DNA of 64,000 nt from Erwinia aphidicola. Its GTDB lineage: Bacteria; Pseudomonadota; Gammaproteobacteria; Enterobacterales; Enterobacteriaceae. The translations under genes and the position numbers were made by a program. The stretch is taken from the NCBI RefSeq assembly GCF_024169515.1, contig NZ_JAMKCQ010000001.1, positions 3,410,001-3,474,000 of the forward strand, in the 5' to 3' direction. Under the pieces are notes generated by a model. That model worked only from the letters and a program-made list of their open reading frames with translations. It was not told where the DNA came from and ran no database searches. Shown piece after piece: positions 43,442-53,256 of the stretch. Numbering within the stretch: the first letter of the stretch is position 1; each line of letters starts with the position of its first letter.

Positions 43442-44770
43442 TTAAACGTCCTGACGTACCACGCTGCTACCGCTTAAGGCCGCAGCGCGCTTATGGCTCA
43501 GAATGGCGTTCAGCAGGATAGCGCCAAAGGTTGCCGTACCGATCCCACCCAGCGTGAAGCTGCCAATTTTCAACGCGAAATCCCCGGCGCCCAGCACCAG
43601 CGTCACCGCCACCATAATCAGGTTGCCATTCTGGCTCAGATCGACCCTGTTCTGCACCCAGATACGTGCGCCCGCCACGGCAATCAGACCAAATACCACA
43701 ATCGATGCTCCACCGATCACCGGGCCGGGAATGGTATGGATCAGCGCGCCGAATTTCGGCGAGAAGCCAAGCACCATCGCAATCATCGCCGCCGCAACAA
43801 ATACCAGCGTCGAATAGACTTTGGTCACCGCCATCACCCCGATATTCTCTGCGTAGGTCGTTACGCCGCTGCCGCCGACGCCGCCGGACAGCATGGTCGC
43901 CAGACCGTCGCCGACAAAGGCACGCCCCATATACGGGTCAAGATTGCGCCCGGTCATGCCCGCCACGGCTTTAAGGTGTCCGAGGTTTTCCGCCACCAAA
44001 ATTACCGCCACGGGTGCAATCATCACCATCGCCTGGCTGCTGAAGGTGGGAGAGGTGACCAGCGGCAGGCCGAACCACGGTGCGTGGGCCAGCAGGCTGA
44101 AGTCGACCGGTTTGCCAAAGCCAAAGCCGTTGGTCAGCACCGCATATATCGCCCAGGCAACGATAAGCCCGACAAGGATCAGCAGGCGCTGCACCATGCC
44201 GCGGGTAAATACTGCCACCACGCCGATGCACAGCACCGTCATCACCGCCATCCAGCTGTCAAACATCGAGGCCGACACGCCGCGCACGGCAATCGGCGCC
44301 AGGTTGAGGCCAATCGCCATCACCACTGCGCCAGTAACCACCGGCGGCATCATCTTCTCAATCCAGCGCGTGCCGGCTTTCATCACCACGACTCCAATCA
44401 GGGTGTAGAGCAGGCCGCAGGCGATAATCCCGCCCAGCGCAACGCTGAGATTGGGGTTCAGCCCCTGGCCATTGAATCCGGTAACGGCAATCACCACCCC
44501 CACAAAAGCGGCGCTGGAGCCGAGATAGCTCGGCACGCGGCCGCCCGTTACCAGGAAGAACAGCAGCGTACCTACCCCGGACATCAGAATAGACAGGTTG
44601 GGATCCAGCCCCATCAGCAGCGGCATCAATACCGTCGCACCAAACATCGCCACCGCGTGCTGCAGACCCATAATCACCGTCTGCCCTAAGGGCAGGGCTT
44701 CATCCGGTGCAACGATACCCGTGGAGGATGCCGTTGTTTTCGACCATTTGGGAAACCAGGAAGCTGCCAT
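43442..44770 (-). CDS. rutG: Pyrimidine permease RutG
   Basis: 442 residues of the nucleobase-cation symporter-2 (UraA-like) family: LPLGQTVIMGLQHAVAMFGA, VGTLLFFLVTGGRVPSYLGS, and the motif GVGGSGVTTYAENIGVMAVT. About fourteen membrane segments. It imports uracil for the Rut pathway. Last gene of the rut operon, 34 bp after rutF. Confidence 0.95.
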   Translation of the reverse strand: MAASWFPKWSKTTASSTGIVAPDEALPLGQTVIMGLQHAVAMFGATVLMPLLMGLDPNLSILMSGVGTLLFFLVTGGRVPSYLGSSAAFVGVVIAVTGFNGQGLNPNLSVALGGIIACGLLYTLIGVVVMKAGTRWIEKMMPPVVTGAVVMAIGLNLAPIAVRGVSASMFDSWMAVMTVLCIGVVAVFTRGMVQRLLILVGLIVAWAIYAVLTNGFGFGKPVDFSLLAHAPWFGLPLVTSPTFSSQAMVMIAPVAVILVAENLGHLKAVAGMTGRNLDPYMGRAFVGDGLATMLSGGVGGSGVTTYAENIGVMAVTKVYSTLVFVAAAMIAMVLGFSPKFGALIHTIPGPVIGGASIVVFGLIAVAGARIWVQNRVDLSQNGNLIMVAVTLVLGAGDFALKIGSFTLGGIGTATFGAILLNAILSHKRAAALSGSSVVRQDV

Positions 44771-44804
44771 CGTTATCTCCAGAGTGTGAGCACTGCGTGA
44801 AAAA

Positions 44805-45329
44805 TCAGAAACTGCGTGGGGGTAGTGGGTGATAGCCGCGATCGAACCAGATCAGGCCATGGCTGCTGTCGTTGATGACCAGCGCCTGCGCCTCGCATAC
44901 CAGAATGTCATGGGTGCCGACGCTCATCGTCTGCGTGACGAGGCAGTCAAACGAGATCAGCGCGCCGCTGAGGATCGGCGATCCGGTGACGCCCGTCGTC
45001 CAGTCGGCGGCAACAAAGCGCTCGGCCATTGGCGTTTTACCGCCGAACAGGTTGGACAACGCCTCATGCCCGGCGGCCAGCGTATTGACGCACAGCTGGC
45101 GGTTCTGGCGGAAAGCGTCATATACCGAGGCGGAACGGTTCAGGCATACCAGCAGGGTTGGCGGCGAATCGGTGACGCTGCACACTGCCGAAGCGGTAAA
45201 TCCGGCACGGCCGCCAGCCCCGTCGGTGGTGATAATATTGACCGCCGCGCCGAGGCGGGCCATCGCATTGCGAAACTGCTGTTTGTCCACCAGCGTATCG
45301 GGGACGGGAATTTTCAGGGCTTCAGACAT
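44805..45329 (-). CDS. rutF: FMN reductase RutF
   Basis: 174 residues of the flavin reductase-like family: [51 protein letters not shown]. It supplies reduced FMN to the RutA monooxygenase. Its start overlaps the end of rutD by 16 bp. In E. coli rutE stands between rutD and rutF; there is no room for it here. Confidence 0.95.
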   Translation of the reverse strand: MSEALKIPVPDTLVDKQQFRNAMARLGAAVNIITTDGAGGRAGFTASAVCSVTDSPPTLLVCLNRSASVYDAFRQNRQLCVNTLAAGHEALSNLFGGKTPMAERFVAADWTTGVTGSPILSGALISFDCLVTQTMSVGTHDILVCEAQALVINDSSHGLIWFDRGYHPLPPRSF

Positions 45330-46138
45330 AACGGCTCCCTTTCGGCGGTATTGGCGGCCAGGCTCTCATCTTGCAGCCAGCTCATCAGCAGGTGATTAAA
45401 AGTAGTACTGTCGGTGACGCTCATGGCATGGCCACCCCAGTTCATGCGCTGTAGCGTGGCGTCAGGTAGCGCGGCCAGCAGCTGTTCGGAGCAGGTCCAG
45501 GGCACCAGCAGATCGTCACGCGCGCACAGCAGCAGCACCGGCTGGTGGATACGCTGCGCTTGCGCGCTGTAATCACAGGCCATCAGCGCATGCAAACGTT
45601 TCAGCAGGTTCTCACGCCCCTGAAAATGCGCCGCGTGCAGCGTGTCTTCAGCTTCAATGCGCTCCTGATGCTGCGACAGCCAGTCAGCCGGATAGAGGAA
45701 CAGCGGCTGAGCCCGTACCCAGGCTTCAACGCCCACGTTGATCAGCAGATCCTGACGCACGCGGAAGCAGCGACGGGTGTGGGCATCCAGCTGTAGCCAG
45801 CCGTTAACCAGCACCAGGCGCTGCACGCGTTCGGGGTAGTCGAGCGCCAGCTGCAGCGCCACCATGCCACCCAGCGCGTGACCGATGATGTCGTAGCGTT
45901 CGATGCCCTGCGCGCTGAGCGCCTGCGCCAGTTCACTGGCCATATCCTGCATGCTGTAGCCCTCAGGCAGGGTGTCCGGGCTGCGGCCGGTGCCGCGCTG
46001 GTCATACACCACCACGCGATACGCGGCACGCAGAGCATTCATCTGCGGTAGCCAGAAACTGCCCAGCCCGCCCAGCCCGGCGGAAAGTACCACGGTCGCG
46101 GCGCCGGCATCGTCGCGGCCTGAAAGCTCAATATGCAT
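45314..46138 (-). CDS. rutD: RutD, alpha/beta hydrolase (aminoacrylate deaminase step)
   Basis: 274 residues. Alpha/beta hydrolase with the nucleophile-elbow region [16 protein letters not shown], where the usual GxSxG Ser is replaced by Ala, as in E. coli RutD, and [20 protein letters not shown] before it. It speeds loss of ammonia from aminoacrylate. Eleven bases after rutC. Confidence 0.93.
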   Translation of the reverse strand: MHIELSGRDDAGAATVVLSAGLGGLGSFWLPQMNALRAAYRVVVYDQRGTGRSPDTLPEGYSMQDMASELAQALSAQGIERYDIIGHALGGMVALQLALDYPERVQRLVLVNGWLQLDAHTRRCFRVRQDLLINVGVEAWVRAQPLFLYPADWLSQHQERIEAEDTLHAAHFQGRENLLKRLHALMACDYSAQAQRIHQPVLLLCARDDLLVPWTCSEQLLAALPDATLQRMNWGGHAMSVTDSTTFNHLLMSWLQDESLAANTAEREPLCLKP

Positions 46139-46148
46139 GCGTCACTCC

Positions 46149-46535
46149 TTATTGACCGATATGCGCGACGCTGGCGATCTCAATCAGCGCATCGGGTTTC
46201 ACCAGCCCGCACTGAATACAGAAGCGCGCCGGTTTTTCGCCGGGGAAGAACTCGGCATACACCGCGTTAACCGCCGCGTAGTGGCTCCAGTCGGTGATAA
46301 AGATCGAGTTAAAGGTCACGTCGTCCATCGTGCCGCCCGCCGTCTCAATCACGCTTTTGATCGTTTCCAGCACGTGACGCGTCTGCGCGGCAGCATCACC
46401 GACATGCACCACGTTGTTGTCCTTATCGAATGGCAATGTCCCGGAGACATACACCACGCCGTCGGCCAGCGTTCCCGGCACAAAAGGCGCAATCGGCACG
46501 CTGGTGCCCGGTGGGGTGATAATCGTTTTTGGCAT
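46149..46535 (-). CDS. rutC: RutC, Rid/YjgF-family aminoacrylate peracid-processing protein
   Basis: 128 residues of the RidA/YjgF family: [40 protein letters not shown] and the conserved [18 protein letters not shown]. In the Rut pathway it acts on the product of RutB. Between rutB and rutD on the same strand. Confidence 0.95.
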   Translation of the reverse strand: MPKTIITPPGTSVPIAPFVPGTLADGVVYVSGTLPFDKDNNVVHVGDAAAQTRHVLETIKSVIETAGGTMDDVTFNSIFITDWSHYAAVNAVYAEFFPGEKPARFCIQCGLVKPDALIEIASVAHIGQ

Positions 46536-46565
46536 GCTCTTGACTCCGTCTCAGAAATGCAGTTT

Positions 46566-47312
46566 TTATGCCGTTTGTTGTGCGGCGGTAGGTTCATGCT
46601 GTAATGCGCGACAGAAGCTGCCGACGTCAGAGACCCAGCCAAAGAAGGTTTCGATATTGAAAATCGCCGCCTGCTGGGCAAACAGCGGCCCGGCCTGATA
46701 GGTCGCGTCTTCCAGCACGATGCCAAAGTATTCAAGGAAGAAGCCGTCGCGCAGCGTCGACTCCACGCAGACGTTGGTCGCAATGCCGGTAAACACCAGG
46801 TGGCGAATTCCGCGGCTGCGCAGCATGCTGTCGAGCGCAGTGTTGAAGAAGCCGCTGTAGCGCGGTTTTGGCAGCACAATATCGCCCGGCTGCGGCGTCA
46901 GTTCGTCGACCAGCTGATAATCCCAGCCGCCCTTCGCCAGCAGGGTGCCCTGCAGCTCCGGCTTCTGGCGCATGGTTTTCAGCGCGTTGGATTTATGCCA
47001 GTTCGGTGAGCCGGGGCCACCCGCTTCCACGTACTGATCGTCCCAGCCGTTCTGGAACCAGATAATCTGGATCCCGGCGTTGCGCGCCGCTTTAACCGCC
47101 ACGTTGATCTGGTCGATCACCGGGCGGGTGGCGGAGACATCAAAGCCGGCGAGATCGAGATAGCCGCCGGTGGTGGCGTAGGCATTCTGCATATCTACCA
47201 CAATCAGCGCGGTCTGCTCCGGCGGAAAGACAATCGCTTCCGGGCGAGCGGGCAGGGTAATGGCATTCTGGCTTGAGGCGGTGGTACAGACCACGGCGGG
47301 TTTGCTCTTCAT
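46566..47312 (-). CDS. rutB: Peroxyureidoacrylate/ureidoacrylate amidohydrolase RutB
   Basis: 248 residues of the isochorismatase-like family. Catalytic Asp in [20 protein letters not shown] and catalytic Cys in [18 protein letters not shown]. It releases carbamate from the RutA product. Its ATG overlaps the rutA stop by one base (TAATG). Confidence 0.96.
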   Translation of the reverse strand: MKSKPAVVCTTASSQNAITLPARPEAIVFPPEQTALIVVDMQNAYATTGGYLDLAGFDVSATRPVIDQINVAVKAARNAGIQIIWFQNGWDDQYVEAGGPGSPNWHKSNALKTMRQKPELQGTLLAKGGWDYQLVDELTPQPGDIVLPKPRYSGFFNTALDSMLRSRGIRHLVFTGIATNVCVESTLRDGFFLEYFGIVLEDATYQAGPLFAQQAAIFNIETFFGWVSDVGSFCRALQHEPTAAQQTA

Positions 47313-48403
47313 TACGCGACCTCCTGAGTAGCATCAATCACATCAAGGCGGCACTGCATCAGCGGCTGGATGCGCTCGCCGAAGTTCTCAATGCCCTGTA
47401 GGAAATCATCAAAGGTCAGTAGCACGCCGTGAGTGCCTTCAACCGTTGCTACCTCATCCAGCATGCGCGCGACGCTGGCGTAAGAGCCGACCAACGTGCC
47501 CATATTGATATTCACCGCAGAAGTCGGGTCAGCCATCTGGCGCACGTTGGTATCGCTGCCGGATTTCTTATCCTGCTGGCTCTGCGTGGTCAGCCACGCC
47601 AGCGCTTGTTCGTCTGCCCCCTCTTTGTAGTGCTCCCATTTCGCCCGCGCCGCCTCGTCGGTTTCATCGGCGATGATCATAAACAGCACATAGGAGCCGA
47701 CATCGCGCCCTGCGGCATCGGCCGCCGTTTTCATCCGCGCAGCGGTCGGGGCGAATGCGGTCGGCGTATTCACCCCTTTACCGAAGCAGAAGTTGTAATC
47801 GGCGTGCTTCGCGGAGAAGGCCATGCCCGCATCGCTCTGTCCGGCGCAGATCACCTTCATCGGCTTCTGCGGCTGCGGGCTGAGGCGGCAATCGTTCATG
47901 GTAAAGAACTCACCTTTGAGATCTGACTTACCCGTGCCCCACAGATCGCGCAGCACGCTGACGTATTCGGTCAGATAGTCGTAGCGGCGCGAGAAGTACT
48001 CATCGCCCGGCCACAGGCCCATCTGGTCATATTCCGGCTTCTGCCAGCCGGTCACCAGGTTAACGCCGAAGCGTCCGCCGGAAATGGAGTCAATCGTTGA
48101 GGCCATGCGCGCCACGATAGCCGGAGGCAGTGTCAGAGTGGCGGCGGTGGCGTATATTTCAATGCGTGAGGTGACGGCGGCCAGTCCGGCCATCAGGGTA
48201 AAGGACTCCAGGTTGTGGTCCCAGAATTCGGTCTGGCCACCGAAGCCGCGCAGCTTGATCATCGACAGGGCGAAATCAAAGTGATAGTGCTCGGCTTTCT
48301 GCACAATGGCTTTGTTCAGTTCGAACGTGGGCATGTACTGCGGCGCGTTGTTGGAGATCAGCCAGCCGTTGTTACCGATAGGGATAAAGACACCAATTTT
48401 CAT
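47312..48403 (-). CDS. rutA: Pyrimidine monooxygenase RutA
   Basis: 363 residues from the ATG at 48403 behind GAGGAT; the open frame runs on upstream through the promoter. Begins [20 protein letters not shown]. Luciferase-like flavin monooxygenase with [20 protein letters not shown] and [20 protein letters not shown]. It opens the uracil ring at N3-C4. First gene of the rut operon; sigma-54 and RutR sites lie upstream. Confidence 0.96.
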   Translation of the reverse strand: MKIGVFIPIGNNGWLISNNAPQYMPTFELNKAIVQKAEHYHFDFALSMIKLRGFGGQTEFWDHNLESFTLMAGLAAVTSRIEIYATAATLTLPPAIVARMASTIDSISGGRFGVNLVTGWQKPEYDQMGLWPGDEYFSRRYDYLTEYVSVLRDLWGTGKSDLKGEFFTMNDCRLSPQPQKPMKVICAGQSDAGMAFSAKHADYNFCFGKGVNTPTAFAPTAARMKTAADAAGRDVGSYVLFMIIADETDEAARAKWEHYKEGADEQALAWLTTQSQQDKKSGSDTNVRQMADPTSAVNINMGTLVGSYASVARMLDEVATVEGTHGVLLTFDDFLQGIENFGERIQPLMQCRLDVIDATQEVA

Positions 48404-48457
48404 GTGAAATCCTCTGATTAAGCGAAAGATTGACTGCGATACGCTGTGCAGGAATAT

Positions 48458-48473
48458 TGCAAAGGCTGTGCCA
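48458..48473 (-). promoter_or_regulatory. Sigma-54 promoter of rutA
   Basis: Minus strand TGGCACAGCCTTTGCA fits the sigma-54 consensus TGGCAC-N5-TTGCA with GG (-24) and GC (-12) correctly spaced, 55 bp before the rutA ATG. Matches the NtrC/sigma-54 control of rut known in E. coli. I could not point to clear NtrC sites. Confidence 0.88.
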
Positions 48474-48546
48474 TAATCAGAAAAGTCATTAAAAACAGCG
48501 TGTTGCTTAAAGGTTGTGAAATTGTACTGGAGTGGATGGTCCAAAT

Positions 48547-48563
48547 CAGACCATTTGGTCAAA
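48547..48563. promoter_or_regulatory. RutR operator
   Basis: GACCATTTGGTC at 48549-48560 with CA and AAA flanks, close to the RutR consensus TTGACCA-N2-TGGTCAA, in the divergent rutA-rutR gap upstream of the sigma-54 site. Confidence 0.8.
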
Positions 48564-48677
48564 ACTATCTGCACAAAAAGCAGGCAGGCGTGGTCAATAT
48601 AAGTGCATCCCTCTGATTAGGTATGCTTCGGGCGATTTGATATTATCCCCGCAACCCACATGGATCATGGAGTCACG

Positions 48678-49325
48678 GTGAATTCGACTGATAAGCCTGC
48701 GGCAAAAGCCTCAACCCGCCGTTCCCGCGCGGTAGCCGCCAAGCGCAACGCTATTCTGGCGGCAGCGCTGGAGTTTTTTTCCCAGTTTGGCATCCACGGC
48801 ACCAGCCTGGATAAAGTGGCTGAACGCGCTGACGTTTCCAAAACCAATCTGCTTTACTATTTCCCGTCGAAAGAAGAGCTGTATATCGCGGTGCTGAAAG
48901 ATCTGCTGGACGTGTGGCTGGCGCCGCTGCGTGCGCTGCGTGCCGATCAGCATCCGCTGGAGGCGATACGCGACTACATCCGCCTTAAGCTGGAAGTGTC
49001 ACGCGATCATCCGCAGGCCTCACGTCTGTTCTGTCTGGAGATGCTGCAGGGGGCGCCGCTGCTGAAGGCCGAACTGGCGGGCGATCTCCGTCACCTGGTG
49101 GAAGATAAAGCGGCGGTGATTGAGGCATGGGTGGTGCAGGGCAAGCTGGCGGCGGTCCAGCCGCACCATCTGATCTTTATGCTGTGGGCCACCACGCAGC
49201 ACTATGCCGATTTCTCCACGCAGGTAGAGGCGATAACCGGGCAAACGCTGCAGGATGAGCAGTTCTTTAACCAGACGGTAGAGAACGTGCAGCGCATGGT
49301 GATTGAGGGTATTCGCGTACGCTAA
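48678..49325 (+). CDS. rutR: TetR-family pyrimidine-responsive regulator RutR
   Basis: 215 residues if started at the GTG at 48678, which has GGAG six bases upstream; an ATG at 48660 lacks a ribosome binding site. After a variable N-terminus, RRSRAVAAKRNAILAAALEF, SLDKVAERADVSKTNLLYYF and ASRLFCLEMLQGAPLL match E. coli RutR. It represses rut and is released by uracil or thymine. Divergent from rutA. Confidence 0.94.
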   Translation: MNSTDKPAAKASTRRSRAVAAKRNAILAAALEFFSQFGIHGTSLDKVAERADVSKTNLLYYFPSKEELYIAVLKDLLDVWLAPLRALRADQHPLEAIRDYIRLKLEVSRDHPQASRLFCLEMLQGAPLLKAELAGDLRHLVEDKAAVIEAWVVQGKLAAVQPHHLIFMLWATTQHYADFSTQVEAITGQTLQDEQFFNQTVENVQRMVIEGIRVR

Positions 49326-49349
49326 CCGCAGGCTGAACAGGACAGGTTT

Positions 49350-50330
49350 ATGGATTCCGTTTCACAATTTGTGTTGGGCGCTGCGGTAGCCGTTGCCGTG
49401 ATGGGGCGCAAAGCACCGGTATGGCAGGCTGCGGCCGTGGGCGCGGCGTGCGGCACGCTGCCGGACCTTGATGTATTTATCGACCACGGCGATGCTATCC
49501 GCAATATGACCCTTCACCGTACTGAAAGCCATGCGCTGCTGTGGTTGACCCTGGTTTCGCCGCTGCTGGCCGCGCTGTTTGCCCGCCTTTGCCGCCAGCA
49601 GCAGCACTTCGCCCGCTGGTGGGTGGCGGTGTGGCTGGCGCTGATCACTCACCCGCTGCTGGATTTGACCACGGTCTACGGCACCCAGCTGGCGCTGCCA
49701 TTTACCGATCGGCCGTTTGCCATCGGCAGCATGTTTATTGTCGATCCGCTCTATACGCTGCCGCTGCTGGTGGGAATGGTTGCCGCGCTGGCGTGGCGCG
49801 GGGAGCGCGGGCGACGCTGGAATCGCATCGGGCTGAGCCTCAGCTGTGTTTATCTGCTGTGGAGCATGGTCGCGCAGGCGTGGGTGACGCATGAGGTGAA
49901 GCAGCAGCTGGCGGCAGACCGCGATGACGTTGAGCAACTGCTGGTCACGCCGACAGCCTTAAATACCCTGCAGTGGCGCGTGGTGGTCATGAGGGAGGAC
50001 AGCTATCAGGAGGGGTTCTATTCACTGCTCAGCCCGCACACACCGCTGGCATTAACCACCCACGATCGCGGTACGGCGCTGTATCAGCAGCTGGCGTCGA
50101 ACTGGTACGTGCAGCGCGTGGCCTGGTTTAGCCGCGGCTTCTTTGCCATGAAGCAGGTCAATGGCTATATCACCATCACCGATTTGCGGATGGGGGAGGA
50201 GCCGGACTACACCTTTACCTTTGATCTCGGTCCGCTGCCGCTTAAAGAGGGGCCTTATAAGCCATCGCGTCTGGCGGTACAGCGCCCACCGCTCGGGCAG
50301 GCACTGCATAAACTGTGGTCACGCTTCTAA
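49350..50330 (+). CDS. YdjM-like metal-dependent hydrolase, membrane protein
   Basis: 326 residues. The N-terminal half has the DUF457/YdjM pattern: GTLPDLDVFIDHGD, MTLHRTESHALLWL, ITHPLLDLTTVYGTQ (metal-type Asp and His) among four or five membrane segments. The C-terminal half (from about residue 190) is soluble. Family members are inner membrane proteins of unknown substrate. 24 bp after rutR, same strand, so possibly cotranscribed. Confidence 0.85.
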   Translation: MDSVSQFVLGAAVAVAVMGRKAPVWQAAAVGAACGTLPDLDVFIDHGDAIRNMTLHRTESHALLWLTLVSPLLAALFARLCRQQQHFARWWVAVWLALITHPLLDLTTVYGTQLALPFTDRPFAIGSMFIVDPLYTLPLLVGMVAALAWRGERGRRWNRIGLSLSCVYLLWSMVAQAWVTHEVKQQLAADRDDVEQLLVTPTALNTLQWRVVVMREDSYQEGFYSLLSPHTPLALTTHDRGTALYQQLASNWYVQRVAWFSRGFFAMKQVNGYITITDLRMGEEPDYTFTFDLGPLPLKEGPYKPSRLAVQRPPLGQALHKLWSRF

Positions 50331-50335
50331 ACCTA

Positions 50336-50362
50336 CCGTGCCGGGCATCATGCCCGGCACGG
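50336..50362. repeat. REP-like palindrome between the YdjM-like gene and cycA
   Basis: Two perfect 13-base arms, CCGTGCCGGGCAT and ATGCCCGGCACGG, separated by one C, in a convergent gap just after a stop codon. Same core as 43408-43428. Confidence 0.8.
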
Positions 50363-50371
50363 GCGACAGAG

Positions 50372-51766
50372 TTACCCCGCCTTACGCTTGCGCAGGAACC
50401 AACCCACCGCCAGCATCAGGAACCACAGCGGCGTTACCATCAGCGCCTGGCGCGTATCGGTTTCCAGCGTCAGCAGCACAATGACGAAAGCGAAGAAGGC
50501 GATGCAGATCCAGCACATGAATTTGCCCAGCGGCATCTTGTAGCTCGATTCAGCGTGCCGCTGCGGGTACTTCTTACGGTACGCCAGGTATGAGCACAGA
50601 ATAATGGTCCAGACAAACATAAACAGAATCGCGGATACCGTGGTGACCAGGGTAAACACCGTCATCACGTTCGGGATCAGATAAATCAGCGCAACCCCGC
50701 CCAGCAGGCACAGGCAGGAGAAGAACAGCCCGGTGGTCGGCACGGCGCGGCTTGACAGCATGCCGAAACGACGATGGGCCACGCCCTGTTGCGCCAGACC
50801 GTACAGCATGCGGCTGGTCGAGAAGATACCGCTGTTCGCCGAGGAGGCTGCCGAGGTCAGTACCACAAAGTTAACGATGCTTGCCGCCGCCGGCAGGCCG
50901 ATCAGCACAAACATCTCCACGAACGGGCTGCGGTCCGCGACCACCTGATCCCACGGTGTTACCGCCATAATCACCATCAGCGCCAGCACGTAGAACATAA
51001 TGATACGCAGCGGAATGGCGTTAATTGCACGCGGCAGCACGGTTTTTGGATCGTGCGTTTCAGCGGCAGCGGTGCCGACCAGCTCAATACCCACAAAGGC
51101 AAAGACCGCGATCTGGAACCCGGCAAAGAAGCCGCTCAGCCCTTGCGGGAACATTCCGCCGTGATCCCAGATATTGCTCAGGGAAGCGGTGCCGCCGCCC
51201 GGAGAAGGGTAGTGCATGGCGACCAGCACGATACCGGTGGCGATCAGCGCAACGATGGCGACGATTTTAATAATCGCAAACCAGAACTCCATTTCGCCAA
51301 ACAGTTTTACCGTGGCGATATTCAGCGTTAAAAATATCGCGATGCACAGCAGGGCGCTCATCCAGACCGAGAAGTCGGGGAACCACAGCTGGAAGTAGGA
51401 GGCAATAGCCACCACATCAGCAATGCCGGTTACCACCCAGCAGAACCAGTAGGTCCAGCCGGTAAAATACCCCGCCCAGGGACCGAGCAGGTCGGCGGCG
51501 AAATCGCTAAAGGATTTGTACTCCAGATTGGAGAGCAGCAGCTCGCCCATGGCGCGCATGACAAAGAACAGCATAAAGCCGATGATCATATAGACGAAGA
51601 TGATTGACGGCCCGGCCAGGCTGATAGTTTTACCCGACCCCATAAACAGACCGGTACCGATCGCACCGCCGATAGCAATCAGCTGAATATGACGATTATG
51701 CAGGTTACGCCGGAGTGTATCCGGTCCTTCCTCCGAGACGATTGCCTCTTTTGATTGATCAACCAT
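50372..51766 (-). CDS. cycA: D-serine/D-alanine/glycine transporter CycA
   Basis: 464 residues of the APC amino acid permease family with twelve membrane segments. LRRNLHNRHIQLIAIGGAIG, GTGLFMGSGKTISLAGPSII and FAGFQIAVFAFVGIELVGTA are nearly identical to E. coli CycA. Proton symporter for glycine, D-Ser, D-Ala, and also D-cycloserine. It is at another place than in E. coli. Single gene. Confidence 0.93.
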   Translation of the reverse strand: MVDQSKEAIVSEEGPDTLRRNLHNRHIQLIAIGGAIGTGLFMGSGKTISLAGPSIIFVYMIIGFMLFFVMRAMGELLLSNLEYKSFSDFAADLLGPWAGYFTGWTYWFCWVVTGIADVVAIASYFQLWFPDFSVWMSALLCIAIFLTLNIATVKLFGEMEFWFAIIKIVAIVALIATGIVLVAMHYPSPGGGTASLSNIWDHGGMFPQGLSGFFAGFQIAVFAFVGIELVGTAAAETHDPKTVLPRAINAIPLRIIMFYVLALMVIMAVTPWDQVVADRSPFVEMFVLIGLPAAASIVNFVVLTSAASSANSGIFSTSRMLYGLAQQGVAHRRFGMLSSRAVPTTGLFFSCLCLLGGVALIYLIPNVMTVFTLVTTVSAILFMFVWTIILCSYLAYRKKYPQRHAESSYKMPLGKFMCWICIAFFAFVIVLLTLETDTRQALMVTPLWFLMLAVGWFLRKRKAG

Positions 51767-51967
51767 ATTGGGTTTCCTGTCCTGTGGTGATGATGTTTAA
51801 GCTCTGATGGCTTTTAATAAATCGATGATGTCGAGGTTAGTGCGGTCAAGAGCTTAACGCAAAAGACCGGAGGATAAAGCAGAAATTGCGGCTAAACTGC
51901 GAGAAGCACGCATCGCCTGCTTAAAAACCCGGCGTTGATCTCACCCACACAATAAAAGGGGAGGGAA

Positions 51968-52666
51968 ATGAAGCAATTAATCGCATTTGCACTACTGGCT
52001 TTGCTTGGCTGGCTGGCGTTGCCCACCCTGCTAAAAAAACTGCCCGCCGAATGGAATCCCGCTACCCCGCTGGCGGTGACCGACCCGCCCACGCTGGTGA
52101 CGCGCTACAAGCTGAAGCGGCTGGCGAGTGACGGCGCTGGCTGCCTGGCGGTGCTGCAGCAGGCCGAGAGTGCGGGCTATATCAGCTATACGCGCCCCGG
52201 CAACCTGCAGGGGCAATGCCCGCTGGTCGACCCGGTGCGTATCACAGGCTTTGGCGAGGTCAAACTCAGCTCAAGCTTTCTCGCCAGCTGCGCGCTGGCG
52301 GTGAGCAGCACGATGCTGGTGACCCAGGCCCTGAAACCGCTGGCGCAGAGTGAGTTAGGCTCGCCTCTGGCGCGGATTGACCACCTTGGTAGTTATGCCT
52401 GCCGCAATATTTATCATCGTGCGCAAGGGCGGCTGAGCGAGCACGCCAGCGCCGAAGCGTGGGACCTCAGCGCATTTCGCTTGCAAAATGGTCAGCGTAT
52501 TAGCGTGCTGAATCACTGGCAGGCGAATGATGCCCGCAGTCGCTGGCTGCATCAGGTGTTTGCGCAAAGCTGCGGCCTGTTCGGCAACTCGCTGGGGCCG
52601 GAATATAACGCCGCTCACGCTAACCATTTTCATCTGGGCATGCGCGGGTTTAGCCTCTGTCGCTGA
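51968..52666 (+). CDS. Extensin-like family protein, exported or membrane-anchored
   Basis: 232 residues, GGGGAGGGAA before the ATG. N-terminal signal or anchor (MKQLIAFALLALLGWLALPT). The C-terminal extensin-like domain shows CRNIYHRAQGRLSEHASAEA, WDLSAFRLQNG and the end NAAHANHFHLGMRGFSLC. The His/Asp pattern (SEHA...WD, HxNHFH) is like that of LAS-type metallopeptidases, and six or so Cys suggest a periplasmic disulfide-bonded protein. Possibly acts on peptidoglycan; not proven. Confidence 0.85.
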   Translation: MKQLIAFALLALLGWLALPTLLKKLPAEWNPATPLAVTDPPTLVTRYKLKRLASDGAGCLAVLQQAESAGYISYTRPGNLQGQCPLVDPVRITGFGEVKLSSSFLASCALAVSSTMLVTQALKPLAQSELGSPLARIDHLGSYACRNIYHRAQGRLSEHASAEAWDLSAFRLQNGQRISVLNHWQANDARSRWLHQVFAQSCGLFGNSLGPEYNAAHANHFHLGMRGFSLCR

Positions 52667-53256
52667 GGGCTACCCTGCGAATTTCATCTTTTAACCCCGT
52701 TTGATTGTCAGGGTGGCTAAGCGTAAGGCCTTAGTATAAATGTGGATATATCTGATGTTTTTTCCCGCAGGTTAATCTATTGTGTAAAGCCAAATTGGTT
52801 AAGGTTAAGGATAATTAACAATGATATCAGTGTGTTTAACTAGTAACCCACAGGAAGTTACTGTTTTTTAACCAAAATACCCTAATTGATCGTGTAAAAC
52901 TTTTATGTGTAAACGGCAGGGAAAAGGGGGCAAATTTATTGAATATTTATAGGAAAAATCCTATTCTAACGCCATGTGGTGAGGGCGGAGATAAATCTCG
53001 CTATCCCGGTTGCAGATCATTTGGTGCCGGCATGCCTGCTTTTTTAACGGCTGCAGAACGCTTTTTCGGGATAATTTCCCCGATAATTTTTAATGCCCCC
53101 AGTCATGAATAATGCTGCATTAAGCACGGCTTTAACGCCTGGCGGAACACGCGGGATAGTTAGCTTTTACTCGACGACATTCATTTTTTGCGACCAGTTA
53201 GACAATGACAATTATAATTAGGGTATGGAGTTTTACCACTGTCCCGCTGAGGCGTT
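52667..53256. other. AT-rich region upstream of sdiA
   Basis: 590 bp with no convincing gene. Probably contains sdiA control sequences. I see no clear lux-box-like repeat here and no hairpin with a T run after the extensin-like gene. Confidence 0.6.

Noticed and set aside
43493..44689. 398-codon frame opposite rutG
   Set aside because: His/Gln/Arg-rich antisense shadow of the well-conserved rutG; no ribosome binding site.
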